The notes: generated from the letters alone by a model not told the origin. DNA of 60,606 bases from an uncultured Bacteroidales bacterium (GCA_944326385.1 CALVDT010000087.1:1-60606), one strand, 5' to 3'; counted from the stretch's first letter, positions 24,520-34,564 are shown. Made by a program: numbers and translations.

Positions 24520-27500
24520 TTAGAATTTTATGTTCAGACCTATGGTGTATTGCCTGAGGTTGGCATAATAGTTCATGTTGTCAGTGAACTCAGGGTCTAT
24601 ACCCGGATAGTCCGTAATGGTGAACAGGTTGTCTCCTGTCAGGAAGATCCTGATGCTGCCTATATGCGCTTTCCTCATCCATTTTTCCGGGAATGTGTAG
24701 CCTATGGTCACATTCTTGAGTTTCAGATAATCGGTCTTGTACAGGAAAAGCGTTGAATATATGTTTGCTCCGTTCTGCTCTGAACCGTAGTTCATGGTCA
24801 GACGCCCGTGCCTGGAAGTGAGATTTGTACGAGGGTCGTCAGGATTGTCAGGATCGTAGAAATAGTGGTCATATGCTATCTCGTAAGGGAGTGTGAACTT
24901 GGGGTCTGTAGAGTAGGCGTTGTAGCCGACATATCTCCAGTACCTTGCACCGCCTCCGGCTCCTGTGAACCTTGCAGAGAAATCTATCCCTTTCCATCCC
25001 AGCTCGATATTGAAACCGTAATAGTATTTAGGAGTCTGGCTGACGCCCTGGAAAGTATAGTCGTTCGAATCTCCGTAGACACCGTTCCCGTTTGCATCTT
25101 CATAGATATAGTCACCGTACCAGATACCGTCCTTGGCTATGTTCTGGTTCGGAAGGAAAGTGTTTCCTGCCGCCACCATCGCCTCGAGCCATGCCATGTC
25201 TTCCGGAGTCCTGATCATTCCGTCCACAGGACCTCCGTCAGGGTTCACAGAACCGTCAGCGAAGAAATACTCTCCTGTCCCATGATAGACATCCACAAGT
25301 ATATACTCGCTTATAAGCTTCCCTTCCATCGTCCTTCTCGCCGCATCCACCACCGTAGAAACATCACCGATGTTCGTAGTGTAAGTCCTGACACCGTTCT
25401 CGTCTGTCACCCATCCGGCTTTCAGACGGCCGTTGTATTTCGTGACCCGGTTCCAGTTTCTGGTGAAGTTCGCGGAAATCCCGTAATGGAAGTCCTTTAT
25501 CTGGTCTCTCCATCCGAGGGTCACCTCAAAACCGCGGTTGCTTACACCGCAAAGGTTCTGGTAAGGGGCACTCTTGTTTCCGATGGTAGCGTAGACCGGT
25601 GCCTTGTAAAGGATACCGTCCGTCAGCTTGTCATAATAGTCCGCCTCGAACGTGAGCCTGTTGTCGAAGACGCCGAGTTCCACTCCTGCATCAAAGGATG
25701 TGGTGGTCTCCCACTCCAGCAAGTCGTTTGAAAGGGTAGACACCGCACCCGAGGCAAGCTTGTTCCCGAACGGATAGGAATATCCGGAAGCATATGTGGA
25801 CAGGTAGTCATAGTTTCCTATGGAGTTGTTTCCCAACTGCCCCCATGATACGCGGAGTTTCAGATTGTCGACCCCCGTATCCGCCATGAAACCTTCCTCG
25901 GAAATCCTCCAGCCCAGGGAGAACGAAGGGAAGAGCCCCCAGCGGGACTGGCGGGAGAAACGGGATGAACCGTCATAACGGAGATTCACTTCAGCAAGAT
26001 ACCTGTTGTCATACGCATAAGTCACCCTGCCGAACACCGATGCGGCTGCATAATCCGACTGCGAGCCGGTGATGGAGGTAGCTTCGAGGACATTGTCGAG
26101 CTCGTCAAGCACATCGTTCTCGAACCCTGTCTTCGTGGAAGCGAAGCTCTGGTCATTCACATTGTAGGCTTCAAAGCCGACCATGGCAGTGACATCGTGC
26201 TTGCCGAAGGTCTCCGCCCAGTCGAGCGTTGTCTGGAATTCCCATCTGCCTGTATGGGACTGGGTGTATGTAAGTGCAAGCTTGCTCAAGTCATTGTATG
26301 TATAGGCTACCTCGTCCCTGCTGAACGAATAGGCATCGCCAAGCGTAGGGTGCTGCTTCTGAAGGGCGTCACGCCACGAATAATTGAAGGATGCGTGATA
26401 TCTAATGTTCAATGGCAGGCTGACGTTTATGAAAGCCGTGGTATTGTTGTAATGGGTGACATTGGATCCCTTGTAACGGTTGAAGAAATAGAGATTGTTC
26501 CTGGATTCGGAACTCTGTTCCGGATTCTCCATCCATCCGTATTTCCCGTCATAATAAGGATAGATACACGGGACGGCTCTGGAGAGCAATGTCATGGAGC
26601 CGGAAATGTCCGAAAGTTCGGTGTCGTTCCTGTAGCCGTAGATCCTGGCTCCTACCTCCAGCCACTTGGTGACCTGTGAGGAAAGGTTGAGCCTGTAGGA
26701 TATTCTCTTGACCGCAGAATTGTCTATAACGCCAGGATTGTCCATATAGGAGGCGGACATGAGATATTTGATCCTTTCAGTGGAGCCGCTGGCCGATATG
26801 GTATGCTGCTGGTAGACGGAAGGGGTGAACATGGCTTTCATCCAGTCGACGTTAGGATATGCCACATAGTTCGGATAGCCGGAGTCTGCAATCCCGTACG
26901 GGTCTTTCTCCTTTTCCCGCCAGAGGTCTATCATGGTCTGGCTGAAGACATTCGCCTTGCCGACATTCCATGCCGATTCGTTCATGATTTCCATGTAGTC
27001 TGCATAGTTGGAGATGACATCGAAATAATGTTCCGGCTCCTGATAAGCGGCCATGCCCGTATACTCGATATTGAATTTGCCTTCCCTGGCGGTCTTGGTG
27101 GAGATGAGGACGACTCCGTTCGCTCCCCTGTTACCGTAGATGGCGCATGAAGCCGCATCCTTGAGGACGGATATGGAAGCGATGTCCTGAGGGTTCACAT
27201 TGTCTATCGAACCTTCGAACCCGTCCACGATGACAAGAGGAGCGGCATTGTTCAATGTTCCGATACCTCTGATTCTCATGGTCACGCCCTCGCTGCCCGG
27301 CTTTCCGGAAGTCTGCGAGACATAAAGGCCCGCACTCGCTCCCTGGAGTAGACCTGACGTGGTAGTGGCCGGTCTCGATTTCGCAAGATCCTCATAATCG
27401 ACAGTGGCGACAGCGCCTGTGACATTCACCTTCTTCTGCACTCCGTAACCGACCACCACGAGTTCATCCAGCGCCTCTGCTGACGGCTGCATGTCCACAT

Positions 27501-27777
27501 CCAGGACGGATGCCGGTCCCACCTTGACCCGTGAGGTCTCATAGCCGAGGAAGTCGAAAACCAGGGTCTCGCCTTCAGATGCCTCTATACTGTATTTTCC
27601 ATATGAATCGGTGGTGACACCCCTGTCAGTACCCTCGACTATCACCGATGTACCCGCCAGAGGCAGATTCGCTTCGTCATAGACCGTTCCTGTGACGACC
27701 TTGTCCTGAGCCTGCACCAGCTGGAACACAACCAGCAGGGCCAGGGTTGATATGGTTATCCTTGATATATTTTTCAT
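24520..27777 (-). CDS. SusC/RagA-family TonB-dependent outer membrane transporter
   Basis: The 1085-residue protein has a signal peptide (MKNISRITISTLALLVVFQL plus VQAQ), a carboxypeptidase-D-like regulatory domain (VTGTVYDEANLPLAGTSVIV, about 27-100), a TonB box DELVVVGYG near 104-112, a plug domain (GLLQGASAGLYVSQTSGKPG; SVLKDAASCAIYGNRGANG), and a 22-strand beta barrel to the C-terminal aromatic (LRQYTIGLNIKF). It imports glycan fragments across the outer membrane using TonB energy with the SusD protein encoded 4 bases downstream. It begins 18 bases after the fimbrillin-like gene rather than being first in the operon, which is unusual. Confidence 0.97.
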   Translation of the reverse strand: MKNISRITISTLALLVVFQLVQAQDKVVTGTVYDEANLPLAGTSVIVEGTDRGVTTDSYGKYSIEASEGETLVFDFLGYETSRVKVGPASVLDVDMQPSAEALDELVVVGYGVQKKVNVTGAVATVDYEDLAKSRPATTTSGLLQGASAGLYVSQTSGKPGSEGVTMRIRGIGTLNNAAPLVIVDGFEGSIDNVNPQDIASISVLKDAASCAIYGNRGANGVVLISTKTAREGKFNIEYTGMAAYQEPEHYFDVISNYADYMEIMNESAWNVGKANVFSQTMIDLWREKEKDPYGIADSGYPNYVAYPNVDWMKAMFTPSVYQQHTISASGSTERIKYLMSASYMDNPGVIDNSAVKRISYRLNLSSQVTKWLEVGARIYGYRNDTELSDISGSMTLLSRAVPCIYPYYDGKYGWMENPEQSSESRNNLYFFNRYKGSNVTHYNNTTAFINVSLPLNIRYHASFNYSWRDALQKQHPTLGDAYSFSRDEVAYTYNDLSKLALTYTQSHTGRWEFQTTLDWAETFGKHDVTAMVGFEAYNVNDQSFASTKTGFENDVLDELDNVLEATSITGSQSDYAAASVFGRVTYAYDNRYLAEVNLRYDGSSRFSRQSRWGLFPSFSLGWRISEEGFMADTGVDNLKLRVSWGQLGNNSIGNYDYLSTYASGYSYPFGNKLASGAVSTLSNDLLEWETTTSFDAGVELGVFDNRLTFEADYYDKLTDGILYKAPVYATIGNKSAPYQNLCGVSNRGFEVTLGWRDQIKDFHYGISANFTRNWNRVTKYNGRLKAGWVTDENGVRTYTTNIGDVSTVVDAARRTMEGKLISEYILVDVYHGTGEYFFADGSVNPDGGPVDGMIRTPEDMAWLEAMVAAGNTFLPNQNIAKDGIWYGDYIYEDANGNGVYGDSNDYTFQGVSQTPKYYYGFNIELGWKGIDFSARFTGAGGGARYWRYVGYNAYSTDPKFTLPYEIAYDHYFYDPDNPDDPRTNLTSRHGRLTMNYGSEQNGANIYSTLFLYKTDYLKLKNVTIGYTFPEKWMRKAHIGSIRIFLTGDNLFTITDYPGIDPEFTDNMNYYANLRQYTIGLNIKF

Positions 27778-27795
27778 TGTGCTTCGATTATGTGG

Positions 27796-29379
27796 TTACC
27801 ATTCGATCTTTACAGAGTTGTATGTGCCTGATTTGTTGACAAAAGAGAATAGAGTGGCCCCTATGTCGAATGTCTTGCGGTCATCTTCCGTCAATTCCCG
27901 GCAGCTGGTTGCATATGTACCGGAAGGGTTCGAGATATACTGCCCGTATGCGACCTGAAGCCTTATCATGAGATGTCCGCTCGGTATCTCATTCTCGAAG
28001 ACCATCTTCACAGTATAGCAGATGCCTTCGAAAGAGTCGTCCCTGTTCCCGTGCTCGATCATGAGCGAGGAGCTTTGGGTGAACTGTCCGTCCGGAGAAG
28101 TATGGGATGTCCTTTCCACGCATTTCCATTCGTCACCGTCAAGATAATATACATCCCAGAACAAAGGCGCACCGCGTCCGTACGTAGGAAGGGTAAGGGT
28201 GACTTCCGTCCCGGCTTCAAATCTTCTCACCGGCACATCAAACTCGAAATAATCTCCTGTCCATGAACCTTTGACGCAGCCTGCGCTGTAATTGTGCTGC
28301 GGGAAATTGTTCGTCTCGAACTTGATCGGTGCAGGATTGTCTTCCGACACCACATATGTCATGGTAGCCTGCGACTGGGAGCTTGTCCATACATGCTCGG
28401 TCAGCCAGCGCGGCTGCGTGACATTGCTGAACACCCCGACCCCGTCCTTGTAGCCTATAGGCCACTCTACAGGAGAATAACAAGGCACTATGCCGTCGCT
28501 TGACGAACTCAGCGTAAAATCGATGACTTCCCCGAGGCTGTAGCTCTCGCCGGCATTGTTTGCAAGGAGAGGCACGGTGTTCGTGTCATCGTTGATGTCG
28601 GTGAACTCCACACTGAAGCCGCCTTCCGGAACGGTAAAGGGCGCTATCAGCACTGACAAAGGAGTATATCCGGGTGCCATGGTGTATCCCTCATATCCGA
28701 AATCGACCACGATCTCCCGGGAACCGGAACCGGCCACCCTCGTCACTTCTCCCGTATAGATATTATACCAGGCATCGTAAGCGATGTCATCCTCAAGCTG
28801 CGCTCCTTCAGCTGCCTTTATCACCATCTTTTTCAGCACGGTAGACGATGCCGACACGATATCGTCAGGTATCTGCAGATTCAGGAGACAGGCTATGGCG
28901 TTGAAATCCATCGCCACCGGAGCCACGACACTCGTTACATTCGCGCTTGCCACATACAGCATTCCGAGGTCTTCCCCGAACTTCACCTGCGAAGGGATAT
29001 CCGCAGGCAGCTGCGACATGTCAGTCACGGAAGCATCATATGGGCAATAAGCATAGAACTTGAAATTATGGTCTCCGGCAAGAGCTATGATATTGTCATC
29101 CTCGCTCTTTTTCACCAGATTCGCTGTCTCCCCGGTAGAAACAGGAGAAAAACAGGCGGGGCTGTTTATGCTCATCCGGACATTTTCTTCACCATTCCTG
29201 GTGCATGTGGCATGGATACCGACCACATCATTGACAGTCCACTCGCTTCCTGTCTTTGCAGACGAAAAATTGACGTCAAGAGAGTCGTAATCCAATCCGT
29301 GGTTGTTGTCCACCGTATTGTTGCACGAGGCTGCGGCCAGCGCGACAAACGCTAAAATCAGATTTGGAGCTTTTTTCAT
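27796..29379 (-). CDS. Fimbrillin-like lipoprotein heading the glycan operon
   Basis: The start at 29379 gives MKKAPNLILAFVALAAASC, a lipoprotein signal; the promoter box at 29407-29414 excludes the longer frame. The N-terminal half is of the fimbrillin (Mfa/FimA-like) type: EWTVNDVVGIHATCTRNGEE, FKFYAYCPYDASVTDMSQLP, MDFNAIACLLNLQIP. The C-terminal 200 residues contain WTGDYFEFDVPV and LPTYGRGAPLFWDVYYLDG, clearly related to the C-terminus of the lipoprotein at 14364. As the first gene before susC it probably works as a surface glycan-binding protein, although fimbrillin relatives form pili; the assignment is inferred. 527 residues. Confidence 0.78.
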   Translation of the reverse strand: MKKAPNLILAFVALAAASCNNTVDNNHGLDYDSLDVNFSSAKTGSEWTVNDVVGIHATCTRNGEENVRMSINSPACFSPVSTGETANLVKKSEDDNIIALAGDHNFKFYAYCPYDASVTDMSQLPADIPSQVKFGEDLGMLYVASANVTSVVAPVAMDFNAIACLLNLQIPDDIVSASSTVLKKMVIKAAEGAQLEDDIAYDAWYNIYTGEVTRVAGSGSREIVVDFGYEGYTMAPGYTPLSVLIAPFTVPEGGFSVEFTDINDDTNTVPLLANNAGESYSLGEVIDFTLSSSSDGIVPCYSPVEWPIGYKDGVGVFSNVTQPRWLTEHVWTSSQSQATMTYVVSEDNPAPIKFETNNFPQHNYSAGCVKGSWTGDYFEFDVPVRRFEAGTEVTLTLPTYGRGAPLFWDVYYLDGDEWKCVERTSHTSPDGQFTQSSSLMIEHGNRDDSFEGICYTVKMVFENEIPSGHLMIRLQVAYGQYISNPSGTYATSCRELTEDDRKTFDIGATLFSFVNKSGTYNSVKIEW

Positions 29380-29406
29380 TTGACTTGTTATTAAAAGTGG
29401 TTGAAG

Positions 29407-29440
29407 CAAAGTTATCCCTGCACCCGCAAGCGCATCAAAA
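29407..29440 (-). promoter_or_regulatory. Putative promoter of the glycan operon
   Basis: TAACTTTG on the minus strand (29407-29414) matches TAnnTTTG. A TTTTG (29436-29440) lies 21 bases upstream as -33 element. The first gene's ATG is 28 bases downstream. No operator for the hybrid regulator is recognised. Confidence 0.6.
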
Positions 29441-29496
29441 GAAATGGAGCAAAAGATGTAATTTTCCGCTCATGTGACACAGATGCCCCGATAATG

Positions 29497-32400
29497 TCAG
29501 TCCACTGCATCTTTTTCCCTGACCATCTCAGTAGGAGTCATCCCGTACTGCTCCTTGAAACATTTTGTGAAGTACGACAGATTCGAGAAACCGACAGAAT
29601 AACATATCTCGGTAATGTTGTTCCCATGGGAATCCTTCAGCATCTGGGCTGCCACCGAAATCCTCATGGTCCGGATATAACTGTTCGGAGAAGTATCCAG
29701 AAGCTTCCTTATCTTGCGGACAAGCGTAGATTGGCTCATGTTCAGCTGCTCTGCAAGGAATTCGTTCGAAAGCTCCGTATTGCTCAGATTCTCCCGGATC
29801 ACAGAACTGAATCTCTCCAGAAATTCCTCATCTTTCTTCGGCAGACCGAACATATCGATATCCGTCCGCGTGATTCCGTTGCCCAGGGCATTTTTCATGA
29901 GGGTGCGTCTGTCCAGGATATTCTCCATGCCGGAGAGGAGATACTGCAGATCGAAAGGCTTCTCTATATAAAGGTCGGCACCGGCCTGCATGGCCTGTAT
30001 CTTGGATTCCACAGACGATCTCGCAGAAATGATTATTACGGGGATGTGCGATATCTCGATGTCCTCCCTCACCTGCCGGCAAAGGTCCAGACCGGTCCTG
30101 CCCGGCATTGAAATGTCAGTAAGCAGGATGTCCACATTCTCGTCCTTCATGATCCTGAAGGCGGTATCTGCAGAAGAAGCTATTACGGTATCGTATCTGT
30201 CATCCAGCTTTGATGCAATGTATTCCCTGAATTCCCTGTTGTCATCCGCTATAAGCACACAAGGCCTGCCCGTATCGGCTTTCCTCTCTTCTTCCTGATG
30301 CTCCCCGCCTTCCTGTCCGTCCTGGCTCAAAGGCAATGTCAGCACGAATTCCGTGAGGTTTCCGCCATCCGCCAGCACCAGATCCCCGGAATGCATCTTA
30401 GCCAGATTCCTGGCCAGCGGAAGACCGATACCCACACCACCGTGTACGTTCCGCGATGCATCCTGATACTGTACGAAAGGCTTGAATATCTCATCCCTGA
30501 ACTCCTCCGGGATAAGCGGGCCGTCATTGATGAACCGTATCTCCACCTGACCGTCCCGGGATGACAGCCGGACGGTTATGAACGTATCGGCATATTTCAC
30601 GGCATTGAGCAGGAGGTTGTTCAGCATCTTGTCGAGTGCCGCAGAATCGGCGGATATGAACGCATGTTCAAGTTCCGTCTTCATATCCAGTTTCAGATTC
30701 CTGTTGCGTGCGGTATCGGTAAAGCTGAATATCAATGAGTTCAGTCTGTCGACGACATCTATCTCCTCGCATTTCAGCACATAGCCCATCCTTTCTATCC
30801 TCACATAATCCAGAAGTTCGTTCACCAGTTTCGACAGATATACGGTACTGTTCTGCATGACCTCAAGGTCATGACGGGTGTCCGCATCGACAGGTTTGCT
30901 AAGGATATTGCTCAAGGGAGTCCTGATCAGGGTAAGAGGAGTCTTTATCTCATGGATGACATGTGAAAAGAAGTTCATCTTCTCCCTTAACATCTCTTCA
31001 TCCTTGGCTCTTATGTAAGCCTCCTTCTCCTGCTCCTTCTTCATCCTGTAGCGACGCTGGATCAGCCATGTGATCACGGATATGGCGAGGATGAACAAAA
31101 AGACGGCAAGTGCAGAACCGACGGCGGAGGCCCAGAAGCCAGGCCTGACAATGATCTTGAGCGGAGGCCGCGCCTGGGTCCACATGTCATCCACTGCCAG
31201 GGTCCTGACTTCGAGAAGATATTGCCCGGGGGAGACATTGTAGAAAAAGACAGGCTTGGAAACCACGATATCGCGCCAGCCGTCACCATGCCCCTTGAGG
31301 CGGCACTGTACCCTGTTTGAAGGAGAAGTCGACAGTCCCAGAAGAGAGAAATGGAAACCGAAGGAATTGCTGTCATGGTCCAGCACTATCTCGGACATGA
31401 GATCAATGTTCTCGTCGAATACGGCTTCACTGTCCCCTATCTGCATGGACGACAGGACGACCCTCTTTATTGCGGCCTCGGCCGGAAGTTCAGATGGACT
31501 GAAGCGGACAAAACCGTTGTCGGATCCGAAATACATGTCCCCCGTGGAACTTCTGAATGCACTGTTCGTGAATTTCAGATCCAGAAGGCCGTCAATCAAC
31601 GTATATACATACCCTCCCCCGGAATCCGGATCGAATTCCACGAGTCCGCTATCTGAAGCCAGCCACAGCCGCCCGTTGTCATCTTCCTGTGCCTTGAAGA
31701 AGACATCGGAAGTGAAGACAGGCACATTGTCGCAGCCGTAGTTGATGAAATTCCTGCTTTCCCTGTCGAAACATGACAGTCCTATGCTGAAGCCCACTGC
31801 CCAGACCCTCGACTTGCTGTCGATGAATATGGAGGATATCTTGTCGTTCGTCAGTCCGCATCCGGATGATGAATTATAGCAGATAAGTTTGTCTTCAGCC
31901 GTGGAGTCCCAGCAATACACCCCATCCGCGAATGTGGAGAACCATATAACCCCGGGACGTCCCGGCTCCTCGGCGGCGCATGTGGCGAACACACCGTCGA
32001 ACACCGGTATGTCCCTGAACGTGTCCGTCTTCCTGTCATACTTGAATATGCACAGCGTAGTGCCGACTATTATGTCTCCGGACCGGGTCTTGAATATGAG
32101 ATAGACATTCGGATCAGTGACGCCCTGGCTTCTTTCAAGCGTGCCGTATTCCCGAAGCCTTCCTGACGCGATATCCAGACAGTACAGTCCCGACCTCGAC
32201 CCGAACCACAGAAGACCGTCGTCATGACATATGGAACAGATTCTGGAAGGGATTCCTTCCTTGACGTATCTGGATGTGACATGCGTGACAGGATCATAGA
32301 CGAGAAGTCCTTTCTCCTCCGTACCCACCCAGATGCGTCCCGAATCGTCTTCCGCAAAGCCGCTGACAAGGACGTTCGTCATGGGTTCCCCGTCAGCCAG

Positions 32401-33420
32401 ATACTGCTTTTCGAAATTGTTCTGGCTTGGCCCCGAATAATTCACGCCGGCATCCTTTGTCCCTATCCAGAGACCTCCGTCCCTGTCCACGAAGGTGCAG
32501 CACGTATAATCATTGGAAATGGAGAATATGCCTTTCCTGCTGTTCCTGAGGCATTCCGTCTCGCCCGTCACGATGTCGTATCTGTAGACTCCGGCCGATG
32601 TGGAAAGCCAAACCGCGACCCCGTCCTCATACCAGGCGCTCTGCAGCAGCGTACCTTCCGGAAAGCCCAGCAGCACCTTGACTGTCTTCATGCGGGTATC
32701 CACCTCGGTCAAGCCTTTCCGCATGCTGGCGACCAGCAATTTCCCGTCCGGGGAATGGAACAGACCTTCTATTTCGTCGCCTGAAAAGTAGCCTGAGTCC
32801 GGGCCGAGATCCACGGGACGGACATCGGAGAAATCCTTGTCGGCATGGTACAGATTAGAATGGTATCTCGATATCCAGAAAGTCCCGTCACTGCATTTGA
32901 GCATTTTCCGGAAACCGGAATACCCTATCTCGCTGTACGGCCACTCTTCCAGGCTGGCTGTCCGGGTATCGTACGCAAAGCACCCCTGCTCATTCACCAG
33001 CATCCAGATCACCCCTTCTTCATCGGCAAGTATGAATGTGACCTTGTTTTCTATGCAAGATCCTTCAGAGCCCGGGATTGTCAGAGGTTCGAACCTGTCT
33101 TTCCGGTAATTGTACATGGATACTCCGTTGTCCGTACCTATCCAGAGATTGCCGTCGATATCCTCGACTATGGAATATATGAAATCCGAGTCAAGACCGA
33201 GGTCTTCCTTGCCGTAAACGGTGAAAGTATTTCCGTCATAACGGTTAAGCCCTTTGTATGTCCCTATCCAGATAAATCCTCTGGAATCCTGTGTTATGGT
33301 GGATATTCCATCGTATGAAAGACCGCTGTTGTCCTTCGTCAGATGGATGAATTCGTATGCGCCTGCCTCCGTATGGAAGAGGAAGGCGGATATGGACAGG
33401 AAAAACAGGAACCGCTTCAT
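29497..33420 (-). CDS. Hybrid two-component system regulator (HTCS)
   Basis: A one-protein two-component system of about 1307 residues. The start at 33420 (MKRFLFFLSISAFLFH) gives a signal peptide and lies one base after the previous stop; an ATG at 33432 is also in frame. Residues are given from that upstream start. Two seven-bladed propellers of Reg_prop repeats (for example DSRGFIWIGTYKGLNRYDG) fill about 25-680 in the periplasm, followed by a Y_Y_Y domain and a membrane segment near 770-795. Then come HisKA (HEIKTPLTL, His about 825), HATPase (NNLLLNAVKYAD; GVGIGLPLA), a receiver from about 1059 (VLIADDNRE; phosphate-acceptor Asp near 1105 in LLTDISMPG) and a C-terminal AraC-type helix-turn-helix. 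It probably binds an oligosaccharide and activates the operon starting 118 bases downstream. Confidence 0.96.
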   Translation of the reverse strand: MKRFLFFLSISAFLFHTEAGAYEFIHLTKDNSGLSYDGISTITQDSRGFIWIGTYKGLNRYDGNTFTVYGKEDLGLDSDFIYSIVEDIDGNLWIGTDNGVSMYNYRKDRFEPLTIPGSEGSCIENKVTFILADEEGVIWMLVNEQGCFAYDTRTASLEEWPYSEIGYSGFRKMLKCSDGTFWISRYHSNLYHADKDFSDVRPVDLGPDSGYFSGDEIEGLFHSPDGKLLVASMRKGLTEVDTRMKTVKVLLGFPEGTLLQSAWYEDGVAVWLSTSAGVYRYDIVTGETECLRNSRKGIFSISNDYTCCTFVDRDGGLWIGTKDAGVNYSGPSQNNFEKQYLADGEPMTNVLVSGFAEDDSGRIWVGTEEKGLLVYDPVTHVTSRYVKEGIPSRICSICHDDGLLWFGSRSGLYCLDIASGRLREYGTLERSQGVTDPNVYLIFKTRSGDIIVGTTLCIFKYDRKTDTFRDIPVFDGVFATCAAEEPGRPGVIWFSTFADGVYCWDSTAEDKLICYNSSSGCGLTNDKISSIFIDSKSRVWAVGFSIGLSCFDRESRNFINYGCDNVPVFTSDVFFKAQEDDNGRLWLASDSGLVEFDPDSGGGYVYTLIDGLLDLKFTNSAFRSSTGDMYFGSDNGFVRFSPSELPAEAAIKRVVLSSMQIGDSEAVFDENIDLMSEIVLDHDSNSFGFHFSLLGLSTSPSNRVQCRLKGHGDGWRDIVVSKPVFFYNVSPGQYLLEVRTLAVDDMWTQARPPLKIIVRPGFWASAVGSALAVFLFILAISVITWLIQRRYRMKKEQEKEAYIRAKDEEMLREKMNFFSHVIHEIKTPLTLIRTPLSNILSKPVDADTRHDLEVMQNSTVYLSKLVNELLDYVRIERMGYVLKCEEIDVVDRLNSLIFSFTDTARNRNLKLDMKTELEHAFISADSAALDKMLNNLLLNAVKYADTFITVRLSSRDGQVEIRFINDGPLIPEEFRDEIFKPFVQYQDASRNVHGGVGIGLPLARNLAKMHSGDLVLADGGNLTEFVLTLPLSQDGQEGGEHQEEERKADTGRPCVLIADDNREFREYIASKLDDRYDTVIASSADTAFRIMKDENVDILLTDISMPGRTGLDLCRQVREDIEISHIPVIIISARSSVESKIQAMQAGADLYIEKPFDLQYLLSGMENILDRRTLMKNALGNGITRTDIDMFGLPKKDEEFLERFSSVIRENLSNTELSNEFLAEQLNMSQSTLVRKIRKLLDTSPNSYIRTMRISVAAQMLKDSHGNNITEICYSVGFSNLSYFTKCFKEQYGMTPTEMVREKDAVD

Positions 33421-33421
33421 G

Positions 33422-34564
33422 CTACCTGACATAGAAGTGCCATTCGGTGACGGATGAATATTTCTCGCCCGGTCTCAATACCGTGGACGGGAAGCGCGGC
33501 TGGTTCGGGGAATCGGCCACATGGAAAGTCTCGAGGAGCATCCCGCAGAATTTCTCCATCGGGCCGTATTTGCCTGTCTCGCTGCCGTCGAATGTCCTGC
33601 CGGTAAACGTCAGGAAAGCCGGTTCCGTACTCCAGGTTTCCACGCCCCTGCCCGTCTCCGGCGCATACAGGTCGACAACCTTCCTCAATGTGCCGTCCCA
33701 ATCCCGGATAATCCAGCACCCGGACATGCCGTCCGCTATCCTCAGCTGTTCGTCAGAATACCTGTCAATCCTGTAATCCACCCTGTGCGGCTCCCTGAAA
33801 TCGAAAGGAGACCCTTCCACAGGCATCAGCCTGTCCGGGCACAGCTGCCTGTCCGCCAGAACATAAGTATCGGAATCCACAGTCATCAGATGATTCATGA
33901 CATATCTGTCTCCCGGCCCTTTCAGATTGAACACGGTATGGTTCGACAGGTTGACTACGGTAGGCTTGTCGGTGACGGCTTCATATTCGATACGGCAGAC
34001 ATTGTCCTCGTTCCACCAGTAGGTCACGGAACATTCCAGATTGCCGGGATATCCCTGCTCCCCGTCCGGGCTGAGACGGGTGAATCTCACTCCCACCCTT
34101 CCGGGTTCTTCAAGCATGGCACTGTCCCATACGAATCTGTCGAAGCCTTCCGGACCTCCATGGCACTGTACCGGCACGCCGTCCCGCATTTCATTCGGGA
34201 CCAGGCCGTATTTGACCCCGTCCAGTTCAAATGAAGAATTCCTTATCCTGTTCCCGTAACGGCCTATCACGCACCCCATGAAACGCTCCTTGCCCGTCTC
34301 GAAAGAGCTTATATCCCCGTAGCCTACCACCACATCGCCAAGACTGCCATTCCTGTCCGGTACATTGATACTGACTATGCGTGCCCCATAGTCGCACAAT
34401 GTCATGGAAGCCCCCGATGAATTCACCAATGTGAACAGTTTCGTATCTTCTCCAGTGGAAAGCCGGCCGAAATCAGCGGATGTCACCGACATTCCTCCGG
34501 ATACACATGAACAAAGCATGGCGGAAAACAGCGCCAGGATACAGGAATGGATAGTCGTTTTCAT
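33422..34564 (-). CDS. Galactose mutarotase (aldose 1-epimerase) lipoprotein
   Basis: The start at 34564 gives MKTTIHSCILALFSAMLCSC with a lipobox, so the enzyme is exported. Core motifs of GalM are present: LFTLVNSSGASMTLCDYGAR, then GCVIGRYGNRIRNSSFELDG, PVQCHGGPEGFDR with a catalytic His, VVNLSNHTVFNLKG with the second His, and GRGVETWSTEPAFLTFTGR with the catalytic Glu. The reaction is interconversion of alpha- and beta-aldose anomers, here probably of sugars freed from the glycan. It is cotranscribed with the HTCS gene, whose start follows its stop by one base. Its leader contains the palindromic element at 34605-34657. Confidence 0.92.
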   Translation of the reverse strand: MKTTIHSCILALFSAMLCSCVSGGMSVTSADFGRLSTGEDTKLFTLVNSSGASMTLCDYGARIVSINVPDRNGSLGDVVVGYGDISSFETGKERFMGCVIGRYGNRIRNSSFELDGVKYGLVPNEMRDGVPVQCHGGPEGFDRFVWDSAMLEEPGRVGVRFTRLSPDGEQGYPGNLECSVTYWWNEDNVCRIEYEAVTDKPTVVNLSNHTVFNLKGPGDRYVMNHLMTVDSDTYVLADRQLCPDRLMPVEGSPFDFREPHRVDYRIDRYSDEQLRIADGMSGCWIIRDWDGTLRKVVDLYAPETGRGVETWSTEPAFLTFTGRTFDGSETGKYGPMEKFCGMLLETFHVADSPNQPRFPSTVLRPGEKYSSVTEWHFYVR

